Source: a virus
Strand: one strand, 5' to 3'
Virus record (IMG/VR): IMGVR_UViG_3300025704_002224
Span: 1 to 52,581 of that record
Length of the DNA stretch: 52,581 nucleotides
Of this stretch, positions 15,316 through 23,499 are shown in pieces. The translations under genes were made by a program, and so were the position numbers. The number at the start of each line of letters is the position of its first letter. Positions within the stretch are counted from its first letter, which is position 1. The notes under the pieces were generated by a model that was given only the letters and a program-made list of their open reading frames with translations, searched no databases and was not told the origin of the DNA.

Positions 15316-15711
15316 ATGACAACTAAAGTAAACCCAACTAAAGCAAACACAACTGATCACCTTTCAGGTAAGACGATCACGGCTGTGACTGTAGACTTTG
15401 CAGTTAACGGTACAGACTTCTCTGACACTGAAATGGGACCATTGGGTGCGGTACAATTAGCGATAGCAAACCTTTCGCAAATTGGAACACCACTTATCAT
15501 CACTAAATTAAGAAGTGATGGTTCCAACGATGGTCAAGTTTTTGACATCATCTGGGAAGGTGAGTTCGGAACTGACACGTACGATGGTTCAAACAGCGAG
15601 ACGTTAGCGGCGTACCTACAAACTGAGTTAAGACTGTTAACTTCAGTTGGTGCAGGTCCAGTTAACTTGAACTCGGCGACTGTTGTGGCGGCTACAGCGG
15701 CATCATTCTAA
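15316..15711 (+). CDS. Virion-type protein, third tandem paralogue
   Basis: 131 residues, preceded by AGGAGA. ITAVTVDFAVNGTDFSD, then AVQLAIANLSQIGTPLIITK and VFDIIWEGEFG follow the same order as in the second copy. The C-terminus is Ala/Thr/Val-rich. A strong terminator follows the stop, so the three-gene cassette is a self-contained late transcript. Confidence 0.7.
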   Translation: MTTKVNPTKANTTDHLSGKTITAVTVDFAVNGTDFSDTEMGPLGAVQLAIANLSQIGTPLIITKLRSDGSNDGQVFDIIWEGEFGTDTYDGSNSETLAAYLQTELRLLTSVGAGPVNLNSATVVAATAASF

Positions 15712-15738
15712 TCCAATTAGACTGATACACAATTACCA

Positions 15739-15773
15739 AAGGGCGGATCTATTTTTAGGTTCGCCCTTTTTTT
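15739..15773 (+). terminator. Strong intrinsic terminator
   Basis: AAAGGGCG pairs with CGCCCTTT around a loop of about 16 bases, followed by a T run. It ends the structural cassette. Confidence 0.85.
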
Positions 15774-15776
15774 ACG

Positions 15777-15784
15777 AGTAAATA
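15777..15784 (+). promoter_or_regulatory. T4-type late promoter-like box
   Basis: AGTAAATA, 5 bases before ATG 15790 and directly after the terminator. Confidence 0.55.
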
Positions 15785-15789
15785 ATCAC

Positions 15790-16473
15790 ATGCCAACACA
15801 TTTACAAGAAGCGATAAAGATAATATTGAGTGCAGATTCCAAACTGCGAGACAAGACCCCAAGGATCTACGCCATGCCCAAGGATGAACACATGCCCAAG
15901 GCATTCACAAACCTCAAACGTATGCGATATTTGTCCCATGACCTCTGTGCGGGCAGGAACATCAAGAGATGGTTATGGAGGGATTACAACCCGGAGATAA
16001 TATTACAGCAACCACCCTTCGACCGGTACGAGGACCAGAGTGAGATCTTCACGTTGATAAGGAAACCAGATGACCGTTGGTGGTCAGGCATCAAGGACAT
16101 GTTCTATTTCATGCCATGGTACGGCTGGTGGGTCAACGACAAGATAATGCAACAGTGGCCACACTTCGGAAGAGGCACACTGAGGTATCATGACATCATG
16201 CAAGATATCAAACCCCAACACCTTATCAAGTGTGACGCGGGACTCAATGACAGGATGATCAACTTTGCCAAGACACATGGACTACTTTGCTATGGCAACA
16301 TACCACACGAGAAGGCACTGAGACACTCTAAACCAGACATCAAGAAGTTAGAGGACAATGGTGTGAAAGAACTTAAGGCATGGCTCAGGAAAAATCCAGA
16401 CAGGCAGAAACAACTAGACGACTACCTGGCACCAGACTGGCAGTACTGGGAGAAGGTAGAGTACCAAGACTGA
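15790..16473 (+). CDS. Sulfotransferase-like protein, 227 residues
   Basis: The segment IFTLIRKPDDRWWSGIKDMF at about residue 95 matches the sulfotransferase 3'-phosphate motif (RxPxxRxxS). The N-terminal nucleotide loop is not clear, so this may be a degenerate or divergent member. Many Trp and His residues (MPWYGWWVND) lie in the middle. A late box and late position suggest modification of the virion or host surface. The stop overlaps the next start (TGATG). Confidence 0.55.
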   Translation: MPTHLQEAIKIILSADSKLRDKTPRIYAMPKDEHMPKAFTNLKRMRYLSHDLCAGRNIKRWLWRDYNPEIILQQPPFDRYEDQSEIFTLIRKPDDRWWSGIKDMFYFMPWYGWWVNDKIMQQWPHFGRGTLRYHDIMQDIKPQHLIKCDAGLNDRMINFAKTHGLLCYGNIPHEKALRHSKPDIKKLEDNGVKELKAWLRKNPDRQKQLDDYLAPDWQYWEKVEYQD

Positions 16474-16988
16474 TGCACGAGTACAGGCTACACACACTGG
16501 TGGACATAACCGAAAACGGCAATCTAAAACAGCAGTTCCCATTCAAGACCCCATCAGGCGACGAGATACATGACAAGCACAGTCTGGCCGTCGCTAGGAA
16601 TCAGAACAGCAATTTCTCAACTATGTTGCAACTGCTACAGATGAGGGGTAACATCACGTGGGAACAGCCACCGCACAGAGTTGAACTTCCGAGCCTGGGC
16701 AACCATGTGTTCGGATCCTACTATGAGGGCAAACATTCAACATGGCACTTCCAGTTCTTCACAGAACAGTCAGGGGTATATGGTGAAGTGGCCGATCCAA
16801 CAGAAAATCTAGTAGACGATTTTAACCTGGTACCCATAATAACAGAATGCAAAAACACTGCATATTTTCCTGTACAAACATTCGTCACAAGAGAACTGCA
16901 GGGGTCGGACGAACAAAAAGTTATCGGAGCACTGGCAGGTGGGATCATAAACACGTACTTTTCATATGCCGGCACCATCGATAAATAA
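16473..16988 (+). CDS. Conserved T4-like phage protein, 171 residues
   Basis: Starts at ATG 16473 within a TGATG overlap (MHEYRLHTLVDITENGNLKQ). The opening, then QNSNFSTMLQLLQMRGNITW, matches a protein I recall as conserved in marine T4-like phages near tail genes. The C-terminal half (WHFQFFTEQSGVY, then LVPIITECKNTAYFPV) looks beta-rich. No enzyme motif. Function unknown; a virion role is plausible. Confidence 0.65.
   Translation: MHEYRLHTLVDITENGNLKQQFPFKTPSGDEIHDKHSLAVARNQNSNFSTMLQLLQMRGNITWEQPPHRVELPSLGNHVFGSYYEGKHSTWHFQFFTEQSGVYGEVADPTENLVDDFNLVPIITECKNTAYFPVQTFVTRELQGSDEQKVIGALAGGIINTYFSYAGTIDK
16980..16987 (+). promoter_or_regulatory. T4-type late promoter-like box
   Basis: GATAAATA overlaps the stop codon of the previous gene and lies 49 bases before ATG 17037. 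Confidence 0.4.
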
Positions 16989-17036
16989 CAGTACATTAAG
17001 GCACAAACTTTCTAATATTAAAGGCACACACAGGCG

Positions 17037-17342
17037 ATGCAACAGGCTCATTTACAGGCTCTATTAACGGAGGTGCAAATCCTCAAAAGAGATTTACAAA
17101 GATATATGAGTACAACAGAACTAGAAAAACAGAACCTTGAAGCACACGTGGACCTTTGTTCAGAGAGATACAAAGGATTACACGACAGATTGAGTGCGAT
17201 CGAACTCCGTCTACAAAAGATGAATGAAGATCAACAGTTGAGTCACAAGAGCAGTCAGAAGACAATCATAGCAACAGCAGGCACGGTTGTCGCAGGCCTA
17301 CTATCAACGGTGGTAGTGATCCTGATGAAGATGCCAGGCTAA
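17037..17342 (+). CDS. Coiled-coil protein with C-terminal membrane anchor
   Basis: 101 residues. Residues 5-70 form long heptads (LLTEVQILKRDLQRYM, then LHDRLSAIELRLQKM). Residues 77-96 are one hydrophobic segment (TIIATAGTVVAGLLSTVVVI) with a short tail. This layout is like XhlA-type lysis-accessory proteins and some holin-associated proteins. A structural anchor is the alternative. The topology is seen in the sequence; the lysis role is inference. Confidence 0.7.
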   Translation: MQQAHLQALLTEVQILKRDLQRYMSTTELEKQNLEAHVDLCSERYKGLHDRLSAIELRLQKMNEDQQLSHKSSQKTIIATAGTVVAGLLSTVVVILMKMPG

Positions 17343-17354
17343 AATTATCAATAC

Positions 17355-17588
17355 ATGTTCATACAGATAGCACCTAAGGCCAGAGTCTACGTCACAGACA
17401 CGGATGTTGAATTCATACGAGAACACGCACTGGAATCATTCAGGAGCGACCAACTATCACTAGAGGATGCCGACAGGGCCAAACGGTTGGCAGACAAGGC
17501 AGTGTTCGTACGTAAGAAACTTGACACCCACATGCAATATGCTTTAAATAGAAAGATAAAGTTCGTTGCAAATGACAGGAAAAAATAA
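17355..17588 (+). CDS. Unknown 77-residue protein
   Basis: A charged helical protein (FIREHALESFRSDQLSLEDA, then KRLADKAVFVRKKLD). No motif. It starts 12 bases after the previous gene and overlaps the next by 17, so it is part of the late run. Confidence 0.6.
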   Translation: MFIQIAPKARVYVTDTDVEFIREHALESFRSDQLSLEDADRAKRLADKAVFVRKKLDTHMQYALNRKIKFVANDRKK

Positions 17589-18075
17589 ATCAGAACTGGT
17601 AAAACAGATAGAGGCCTACGGGCTGAAAGGCAAACTTGCGGACCTGGCACACAGAGAGCAGGCACGCAGACCATTCCAACACCTGCCCAAGCAGTTCTCC
17701 AAGGGCATCCTGATAGGCAACATAGCCATCGTGCCCAAGAAACACACGGGCACCAGATACGTGTACGTGATAGCGGACATGCTGGAGGCCCAGGTACTGC
17801 ACGATGACATCAACCTCAAACAGACCGCGATCCTGGTTGCACACTACCTAGCGGATGGCAAGAACATACCGGATAACATAGTGGAGATGGACATGAAACA
17901 TTCATCACAACTGTTCGACATACAGAGTGCCAAACGAATGATACGTGAGGCACAGAAGGGCAAGGACGAACAGATGGAGGACGTTTACTGGGACAGGCTG
18001 GATGTCGCTAACCGCCTAGCGGACGAATACAAAGACAAGATACAGCAAATCTTTAGTGACACGTTCGGCACATAG
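17572..18075 (+). CDS. Unknown 167-residue phage protein
   Basis: From ATG 17572 (MTGKNKSELVKQIEAYG). The N-terminal 60 residues are basic, followed by a compact region (KGILIGNIAIVPKKHTGTRY, VYVIADMLEAQVLHDDINLK) and an acidic helical tail. I recall similar proteins next to the 18094 gene in marine T4-like phages but cannot name a function. The overlap with the previous gene suggests coupling. Confidence 0.62.
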   Translation: MTGKNKSELVKQIEAYGLKGKLADLAHREQARRPFQHLPKQFSKGILIGNIAIVPKKHTGTRYVYVIADMLEAQVLHDDINLKQTAILVAHYLADGKNIPDNIVEMDMKHSSQLFDIQSAKRMIREAQKGKDEQMEDVYWDRLDVANRLADEYKDKIQQIFSDTFGT

Positions 18076-18077
18076 AT

Positions 18078-18085
18078 AATAAATA
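18078..18085 (+). promoter_or_regulatory. T4-type late promoter-like box
   Basis: AATAAATA, 8 bases before ATG 18094. Confidence 0.55.
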
Positions 18086-18093
18086 AACACAGT

Positions 18094-18993
18094 ATGAAGA
18101 GCTTAGACCTTACAAAACCAATTACAACCGAATCGTTACTTAAAGAATTTGAATCCAGATTCAACATGACCATGGATCTATCACAGTTCAACGAAGAGGA
18201 ACTGCAGGACTACGCAAACCATGTGAGAACAAAGATACACGAGATCACACAGAACACACACTTCGGACAAGAATTAAAAGATGATTCATATCAGAAGAAC
18301 CAGATGATGTTGGACATCATTAATCAAGCGATCACAGAGAGAAAACTTGCTGAGTATGGTGGGATGAACACAGATCCAGAAACAGGAAAAATGGTAGACA
18401 AAATTAAGAAAGCAGGTGGCATGAGTGATATTGAAAAAAAACAAGTGATAGGATCACTAGTCACAAAAGAAATGAGCAAGATGCCAAAAGGCACAGGCAC
18501 CATGCAGGGTGTGAAAGAAGGTGTTGAAGAGCAATCAGAATTAATTTTAGCGGCCAAGGACATGATGGACAAGGTTACATCATTCTTGGAAGATCTAGCA
18601 TCAATGAAGACAGAAGGCATGTTAGAACTAGCAGACAGAATCAGAGACGAGATGGGTGCTGAGAAATCAGACGCATTCCTACAAAAAATCCAACCAGCGA
18701 TTGAACAGGCGGAAGCCACTTTAACGACAACTAGACAAGAGCTAGACAACGGTGTAAGAATTTTGACCGGAGAAGAAGTAGCATCAGACCCTATGGGCGC
18801 CGATGACACGATGGACATGGACACAACAGACGCAGACTTAGATGACCTAGAGACCGACGACCTAGAGTCAGATGAGTTTGGCGCCTCTGATGCCGAAGCG
18901 GGTGGAACAGAACCAGAAGGCAGAGAACAAAGAGAATCCAAAGAAGTGTTTGAAGCATCAAACAGATTGTTCAGTAAACTAGCAGGGAAGTAG
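18094..18993 (+). CDS. Acidic-tailed conserved phage structural-type protein
   Basis: 299 residues. A helical middle (ELILAAKDMMDKVTSFLEDL, MKTEGMLELADRIRDEMGAE) matches a protein I recall in marine T4-like phages. The segment at about 225-275 is extremely acidic (runs of Asp/Glu with DDLETDDLESDEFG). The C-terminus returns to a helix. Such proteins are candidates for internal or assembly components. No signal peptide or catalytic motif. Confidence 0.65.
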   Translation: MKSLDLTKPITTESLLKEFESRFNMTMDLSQFNEEELQDYANHVRTKIHEITQNTHFGQELKDDSYQKNQMMLDIINQAITERKLAEYGGMNTDPETGKMVDKIKKAGGMSDIEKKQVIGSLVTKEMSKMPKGTGTMQGVKEGVEEQSELILAAKDMMDKVTSFLEDLASMKTEGMLELADRIRDEMGAEKSDAFLQKIQPAIEQAEATLTTTRQELDNGVRILTGEEVASDPMGADDTMDMDTTDADLDDLETDDLESDEFGASDAEAGGTEPEGREQRESKEVFEASNRLFSKLAGK

Positions 18994-18997
18994 TCCT

Positions 18998-19354
18998 GTG
19001 AGATTTTTCGAATTCAACAAAAGCGACACAGACCTAGAGTCAGCCTTGATCAACATCCTGTTGAACATGAAGGGCGACGCCGACGAGCAAGACAAAGCAA
19101 GTGACATCAGCATGGACGCAGTCAAACAGATCATGAGCAACACAGGATACCCAGCATTCAACTATGACGTGTTCAAAAGGATCTATGATGCGGACGGTGA
19201 TCTCAAGAATGTGGTGGCAGACTTTGACAATGAAAAGATCGTGATCAAGACAGATCAAGAAGCAGAGGACAATCCTGAAATGGATTTTGATGGACAAGGT
19301 AGCACTGACAAGGTCAAGCAGATGGCCAGGTCCGCGATGAAGCGTAGACAATAA
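18998..19354 (+). CDS. Unknown 118-residue protein with GTG start
   Basis: Starts with GTG at 18998, four bases after the previous stop (MRFFEFNKSDTDLESALIN). Several late phage proteins start with this MRFFEF/MKFFEF motif. Residues 40-75 (DAVKQIMSNTGYPAFNYDVF) look like a small helical fold; the tail is basic. No known function. The tight spacing implies coupling to the acidic protein. Confidence 0.6.
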   Translation: MRFFEFNKSDTDLESALINILLNMKGDADEQDKASDISMDAVKQIMSNTGYPAFNYDVFKRIYDADGDLKNVVADFDNEKIVIKTDQEAEDNPEMDFDGQGSTDKVKQMARSAMKRRQ

Positions 19355-19368
19355 AACTAATTACTAAA

Positions 19369-21027
19369 ATGCAGTATGATAGCAAGATTTACCAGTTAAA
19401 CTCTTTGCGGCTGGGCTTGATACACGAAGACAACATACAAAACAAACCTAGTATTTTTGTTGCAGTTGGATCTCAGGCCGTAGAAACCAAGAGCAGGATT
19501 AGAAAATACATAGACCTCCACCGGGCAGGCACACACAACGTCATAATCATACCCCACGACTTCGATGGCACTGAGCCAGGAGACAATCATGAAATATATA
19601 CCTACTACGAAACGCAATTGAGTGTTGAATTCTATCTCACTGAAAAAATTCCCAGGGGTCATACTTTCTTCAAGGACTTCGGCAAGCCCATGGAGAACTT
19701 CACTGAATATCATTTTGACGAAAATACAAAATTTATAAAACGTGTATGTGAAACAGGATTTGGCAAGAGCAAGGTCTTCTGTGACAAGCCCTTTGCACAC
19801 AACTACATCCATCCCGACGGCAGAATTAGATTGTGTTGCACCACTAAACAGAACCTACCTACCAACAACAACTACAATTTATTCAACGCTGGCACACACA
19901 GCATTGACGACTACTGGAACAGTGACAGGATGAAAGAAGTACGCAGGAAGATGATCGCAGGTGAGAAGATCAAGGACTGCGAACGATGTTATCAACAAGA
20001 GAGCCAGGGTGTGCAAAGTCTGAGAACCACACAAAACATGGAAGAGTACATCAGAGACACTCTGCCCGATGGCACGTACCTCAAATCAGCAACTGAAATG
20101 CAGATTCAGATGGGGAATATCTGCAATCTTAAGTGCAAGATGTGTAGCCAGATGTACAGCCACATGCACGGACTTGAGACGCTAGCCATAGGTGAACAAG
20201 ATCCAGAATGGTTTCATTGGGTCAAGGAGCAAGGTGCTAATGTAAACAACTGGACCAATGATCTAGGACGCAAGGAGGAATGGTATAAAAATCCGGACAC
20301 AAAGCAAAAGATGTTTGATCACATCAGTAAAAACATAGCGTCACTGATTGTGATCGGAGGTGAGCCCACCCTGATCCCAGAGTTCTATGAAATGTTCGAA
20401 CACTGTGAAAAAAATGGGACACTGGGTGATAAAAGCATCACACTGGTCACTAATTTGACAAACACCAATCCAAAGATGACCGAATGGTTGCCTAAGTTAC
20501 AGGCGTGGACGATATGGGCCAGCGTGGACGGCATAAAAGAGAGGACCGAATACATCCGTTATCCTAGCAGGTGGGATAAGGTGTTAGAGAGTTTAGATTT
20601 TTACAAAAAGAATATTGGCAATAATGGAAAAATAGTCCTAAGTCCTGCCGTACAGTTGCTGAACATAGACCAATTGGACGACATCATCAAGTGGTGGAAA
20701 GACTGGTGCGGGGGCGAACTAAACGAACAGTTTGGATGGACATGGTTGGCCACTGTTTGGTATCCTTTGATCTGCAACCCAAGTATAGCACCTCGTGAAT
20801 GGAGATTGAAAGTGGCAGACAAACTGTCTAAATACCAGTTCGACGAATATTATGAAAACATCATAAAGTCGCTACGCGAAGACAAACACACCGAAGAGCA
20901 GTACAGAGAACTACAGAAGTCATTCATCAAGTACAATGATCGGCAGGACCAATTCCGTAATGTGCCACACACGTGGCGACAACTGTTGCCAGAACTAGAT
21001 CAGTCTTTGACAAACTCACTAAAGTAA
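19369..21027 (+). CDS. Radical SAM enzyme, 552 residues
   Basis: The 4Fe-4S site is CNLKCKMC (C252, C256, C259). The GGEPTL motif at about residue 328 binds SAM. Before it is a cysteine-containing auxiliary domain (KVFCDKPFAHNYIHPDG, LCCTTK, then DCERCYQQE), like the twitch/SPASM-type domains. This auxiliary layout recurs in the second radical SAM gene at 48381. The first ~120 residues are an extra domain without known motif. Twitch-type enzymes modify peptides, sugars or small molecules by radical chemistry. It lies among late genes. Substrate unknown. Confidence 0.88.
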   Translation: MQYDSKIYQLNSLRLGLIHEDNIQNKPSIFVAVGSQAVETKSRIRKYIDLHRAGTHNVIIIPHDFDGTEPGDNHEIYTYYETQLSVEFYLTEKIPRGHTFFKDFGKPMENFTEYHFDENTKFIKRVCETGFGKSKVFCDKPFAHNYIHPDGRIRLCCTTKQNLPTNNNYNLFNAGTHSIDDYWNSDRMKEVRRKMIAGEKIKDCERCYQQESQGVQSLRTTQNMEEYIRDTLPDGTYLKSATEMQIQMGNICNLKCKMCSQMYSHMHGLETLAIGEQDPEWFHWVKEQGANVNNWTNDLGRKEEWYKNPDTKQKMFDHISKNIASLIVIGGEPTLIPEFYEMFEHCEKNGTLGDKSITLVTNLTNTNPKMTEWLPKLQAWTIWASVDGIKERTEYIRYPSRWDKVLESLDFYKKNIGNNGKIVLSPAVQLLNIDQLDDIIKWWKDWCGGELNEQFGWTWLATVWYPLICNPSIAPREWRLKVADKLSKYQFDEYYENIIKSLREDKHTEEQYRELQKSFIKYNDRQDQFRNVPHTWRQLLPELDQSLTNSLK

Positions 21028-21035
21028 TGTACAAT
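21007..21035 (+). promoter_or_regulatory. Sigma70-like promoter inside the radical SAM gene end
   Basis: TTGACA (21007-21012), 17-base spacer, TACAAT (21030-21035). The predicted start is exactly ATG 21042. Confidence 0.75.
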
Positions 21036-21746
21036 ATATCTATGAAAATACCAAAAGATGTTTTTGACGACAAGGGTATAACCTACAATCCAAAGTATTC
21101 ATATGGTGAACTGGCAAGGGTGACCAAGAATCACAAACGTCACTATGAGACACCGGACGGCAGGCAAGTGCCCAGTGTCACAACAGTGCTGAGTGCAACC
21201 AAGGACATGACACATCTACACGCATGGCGTAAGAGGATCGGTGCGGAAAAGGCACAACAGATAACCACAGAGAGCGCCAACATAGGAACCGTGATGCACC
21301 GTAGCCTGGAGAAGCATGTAAAGGGCGAGGACAGGACACCAGGATCGAATCTAATACAGCAGAAAGCACACACGATGGCCAACGTCATAATAGACAATGG
21401 TCTTAACAATGTCAGTGAAGTATGGGGATCAGAGGTATCACTTTATTATCCTGAACTTTATGCAGGCACTACTGATCTAGTTGGTGTGTACAAAGGTGCT
21501 CCTGCAATCATGGACTTCAAACAGGCAAGACGTCTTAAAAAGAAGGAATGGGTGGAGGACTACTATCTCCAATTAGTAGCATACGCAGAAGCACACAACA
21601 AACAGTACGACACACAGATAAAAACGGGTCGTATCTTTATTTGCACACAGGCCAACGAATATCAAACGTTTGACATTGACAACTACGATCACTGGGTAGG
21701 CAAGTGGTATGCAAAATTGGAACAATACTACAAGCAAATACTTTAA
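21027..21746 (+). CDS. RecB-like PD-(D/E)XK nuclease
   Basis: 239 residues from ATG 21027 (TAATG overlap) or 234 from ATG 21042 (MKIPKDVFDDKG). An internal promoter predicts a leaderless transcript starting exactly at 21042. The nuclease core reads GTTDLVGVYKG (D150), AIMDFKQ (D163, K165) and YYLQLVAYAEA (the Q-x-x-x-Y helix of RecB-type nucleases). PSVTTVLSATKD is the usual N-terminal start of phage members. Expected role: DNA degradation or recombination and end processing. Positions of catalytic residues are complete, so it is probably active. Confidence 0.85.
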   Translation: MYNISMKIPKDVFDDKGITYNPKYSYGELARVTKNHKRHYETPDGRQVPSVTTVLSATKDMTHLHAWRKRIGAEKAQQITTESANIGTVMHRSLEKHVKGEDRTPGSNLIQQKAHTMANVIIDNGLNNVSEVWGSEVSLYYPELYAGTTDLVGVYKGAPAIMDFKQARRLKKKEWVEDYYLQLVAYAEAHNKQYDTQIKTGRIFICTQANEYQTFDIDNYDHWVGKWYAKLEQYYKQIL

Positions 21747-21752
21747 TAAATA
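21745..21752 (+). promoter_or_regulatory. T4-type late promoter-like box
   Basis: AATAAATA overlaps the nuclease stop codon and lies 7 bases before ATG 21760. Confidence 0.6.
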
Positions 21753-21759
21753 ACAGTAT

Positions 21760-23358
21760 ATGCCGATAGTACAGATATCAAGAATACAGCACAGACGTGG
21801 AAAAAGAACGGATCTACCGCAATTGGCCGCGGGAGAACTGGGTTGGGTAGTAGACGAACAGAAACTGTTCATTGGAAACGGCACCGTGGCGGATGGTGCA
21901 CCAGCGGTGGGAAACACTGAAATTGTAACGTCTGGCAGTTCAGCATTCACAACAGCTCTAGCCCACACCTACAAAGGTTACCTAGGCGACAGCACACCAG
22001 TGGGAACCAGCCAACAGAGGACCCTGCAACAGAGATTAGATGACTATGTGTCTGTGAAAGACTTCGGCGCAAAGGGTGATGACAGCACAGCAGACGTGAC
22101 AGCAATACAAAATGCGATAGATGAAATTTACAAAGACACAGACAAGGACGACACAAGATCTAGGAGAGTACTTTTCTTTCCAGCAGGCATTTACAGAATC
22201 AATGCCGCACTTAAGATACCACCATACGCACACTTGGTGGGCGAAGGACCGGACAAGACCATAATCCGGAATTCAGGTAACAACGCTGTGATGGTGACCC
22301 AGGACGACGATGGTAACGTTGGAGCCGACATAGGAAACTCTGGCGCCACAACACCAACGCAAATACAAATCTCAAACATGACTTTGAGAAACACGGTTGC
22401 TTATGGAGGCGTGTCTCTAGACAGAGTAACAAAAGCATTCTTCAATAATGTTAAGTTCCAAGGATCATATGCATCAGGAGGGGCAGATGCCTCAACATCA
22501 AAAGGTGTAACAGTGAATCATTCCAATGCAACATATTCTACATCCAACGTCACTTTCAACCAATGCCAGTTTACAAAGTTTGCCAGATTGGTAGACATCA
22601 GTTACAACGCAACCAATGTTAGGTTCCATGCCTGTGATTTCTCTACTGCATACTATGGAGCACTTATCGGTGCAGAGATGGACGGTAGCACAGCAGGCCT
22701 CAACAACGGCCCAAGGGACATGCAGTTCACCAGTTCTAGTTGGAGCACCATAGGACAACAGGCCATATTGGTTTCACCGGCAACAGGTGCCACAGGCGGC
22801 GCTGGCCCAAGACACATAGTTTCACACGCAAACTTTTATGACAGCACTGTAGCAAACAACTTCGAAGGTGTTGGCTCGATCAGAGAAGTGCCTATTATTC
22901 AATTCGACAACGATGAATGTACATCATCACAAGACTTCTTTGAAAGAACAGAACTAAGAAGAGCCGACGGCAGTACGGCATTGAACGTCGCACCAGAAGT
23001 CCAAGGAATAGGTGTAACATCTAAGTTGATCAAAACACAAACTTTATTCAACAACAAATCGGCGGCCACTCCGATAAACGAATATCCATCACTCACAAGT
23101 AAAGGGATATCAGTAAAATATAAAATCACAAGAGGTACTCTCGACAGAACAGGTGAATTTATAATAAGTGCATCGACAACGGCCGTGAGTTTCGATGACA
23201 CGTTCACAGAAAGTGGTGCTACAGTTGGTGTTACACTCTCAGCAATCCTTCGCAACTATGATTCCACTGCGGGAAACGACACTGTTGAATTAGCATACAC
23301 TACTACCAACTCGGGTACCGACGCTACAATAGATTACCAGACAACAATCATAGCATAA
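21760..23358 (+). CDS. Tail fibre/spike with pectate-lyase-type beta-helix
   Basis: 532 residues. The N-terminal ~60 residues (VQISRIQHRRGKRTDLPQLA, then GELGWVVDEQKLFIGNG) are the phage tail-fibre attachment type. At about residue 95, VKDFGAKGDDSTADVTAIQN opens a pectate_lyase_3-type right-handed beta-helix, continuing with VLFFPAGIYRINAALKIPP. Repeating short strands rich in Asn and Thr run to about 400, and a C-terminal beta domain follows. It would bind or cut a surface polysaccharide of the host. The late box 7 bases before the ATG fits. Confidence 0.85.
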   Translation: MPIVQISRIQHRRGKRTDLPQLAAGELGWVVDEQKLFIGNGTVADGAPAVGNTEIVTSGSSAFTTALAHTYKGYLGDSTPVGTSQQRTLQQRLDDYVSVKDFGAKGDDSTADVTAIQNAIDEIYKDTDKDDTRSRRVLFFPAGIYRINAALKIPPYAHLVGEGPDKTIIRNSGNNAVMVTQDDDGNVGADIGNSGATTPTQIQISNMTLRNTVAYGGVSLDRVTKAFFNNVKFQGSYASGGADASTSKGVTVNHSNATYSTSNVTFNQCQFTKFARLVDISYNATNVRFHACDFSTAYYGALIGAEMDGSTAGLNNGPRDMQFTSSSWSTIGQQAILVSPATGATGGAGPRHIVSHANFYDSTVANNFEGVGSIREVPIIQFDNDECTSSQDFFERTELRRADGSTALNVAPEVQGIGVTSKLIKTQTLFNNKSAATPINEYPSLTSKGISVKYKITRGTLDRTGEFIISASTTAVSFDDTFTESGATVGVTLSAILRNYDSTAGNDTVELAYTTTNSGTDATIDYQTTIIA

Positions 23359-23499
23359 TCATCACAAACAGATAGACAGAAAACTTTTTTTGTCGTAATA
23401 TTAGTACATTATAAAATTACATAACGACGCTGTGATTTTATTCGTACGAAGGGTAAGCAAGAAAGTAAAAAAAAGTTAAACACACGGATTTAGATAAAT

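Noticed and set aside
18324-18941. Minus-strand frame opposite the acidic structural gene
   Set aside because: Ser/Ile-rich mirror of Asp/Glu codons; no independent signals.
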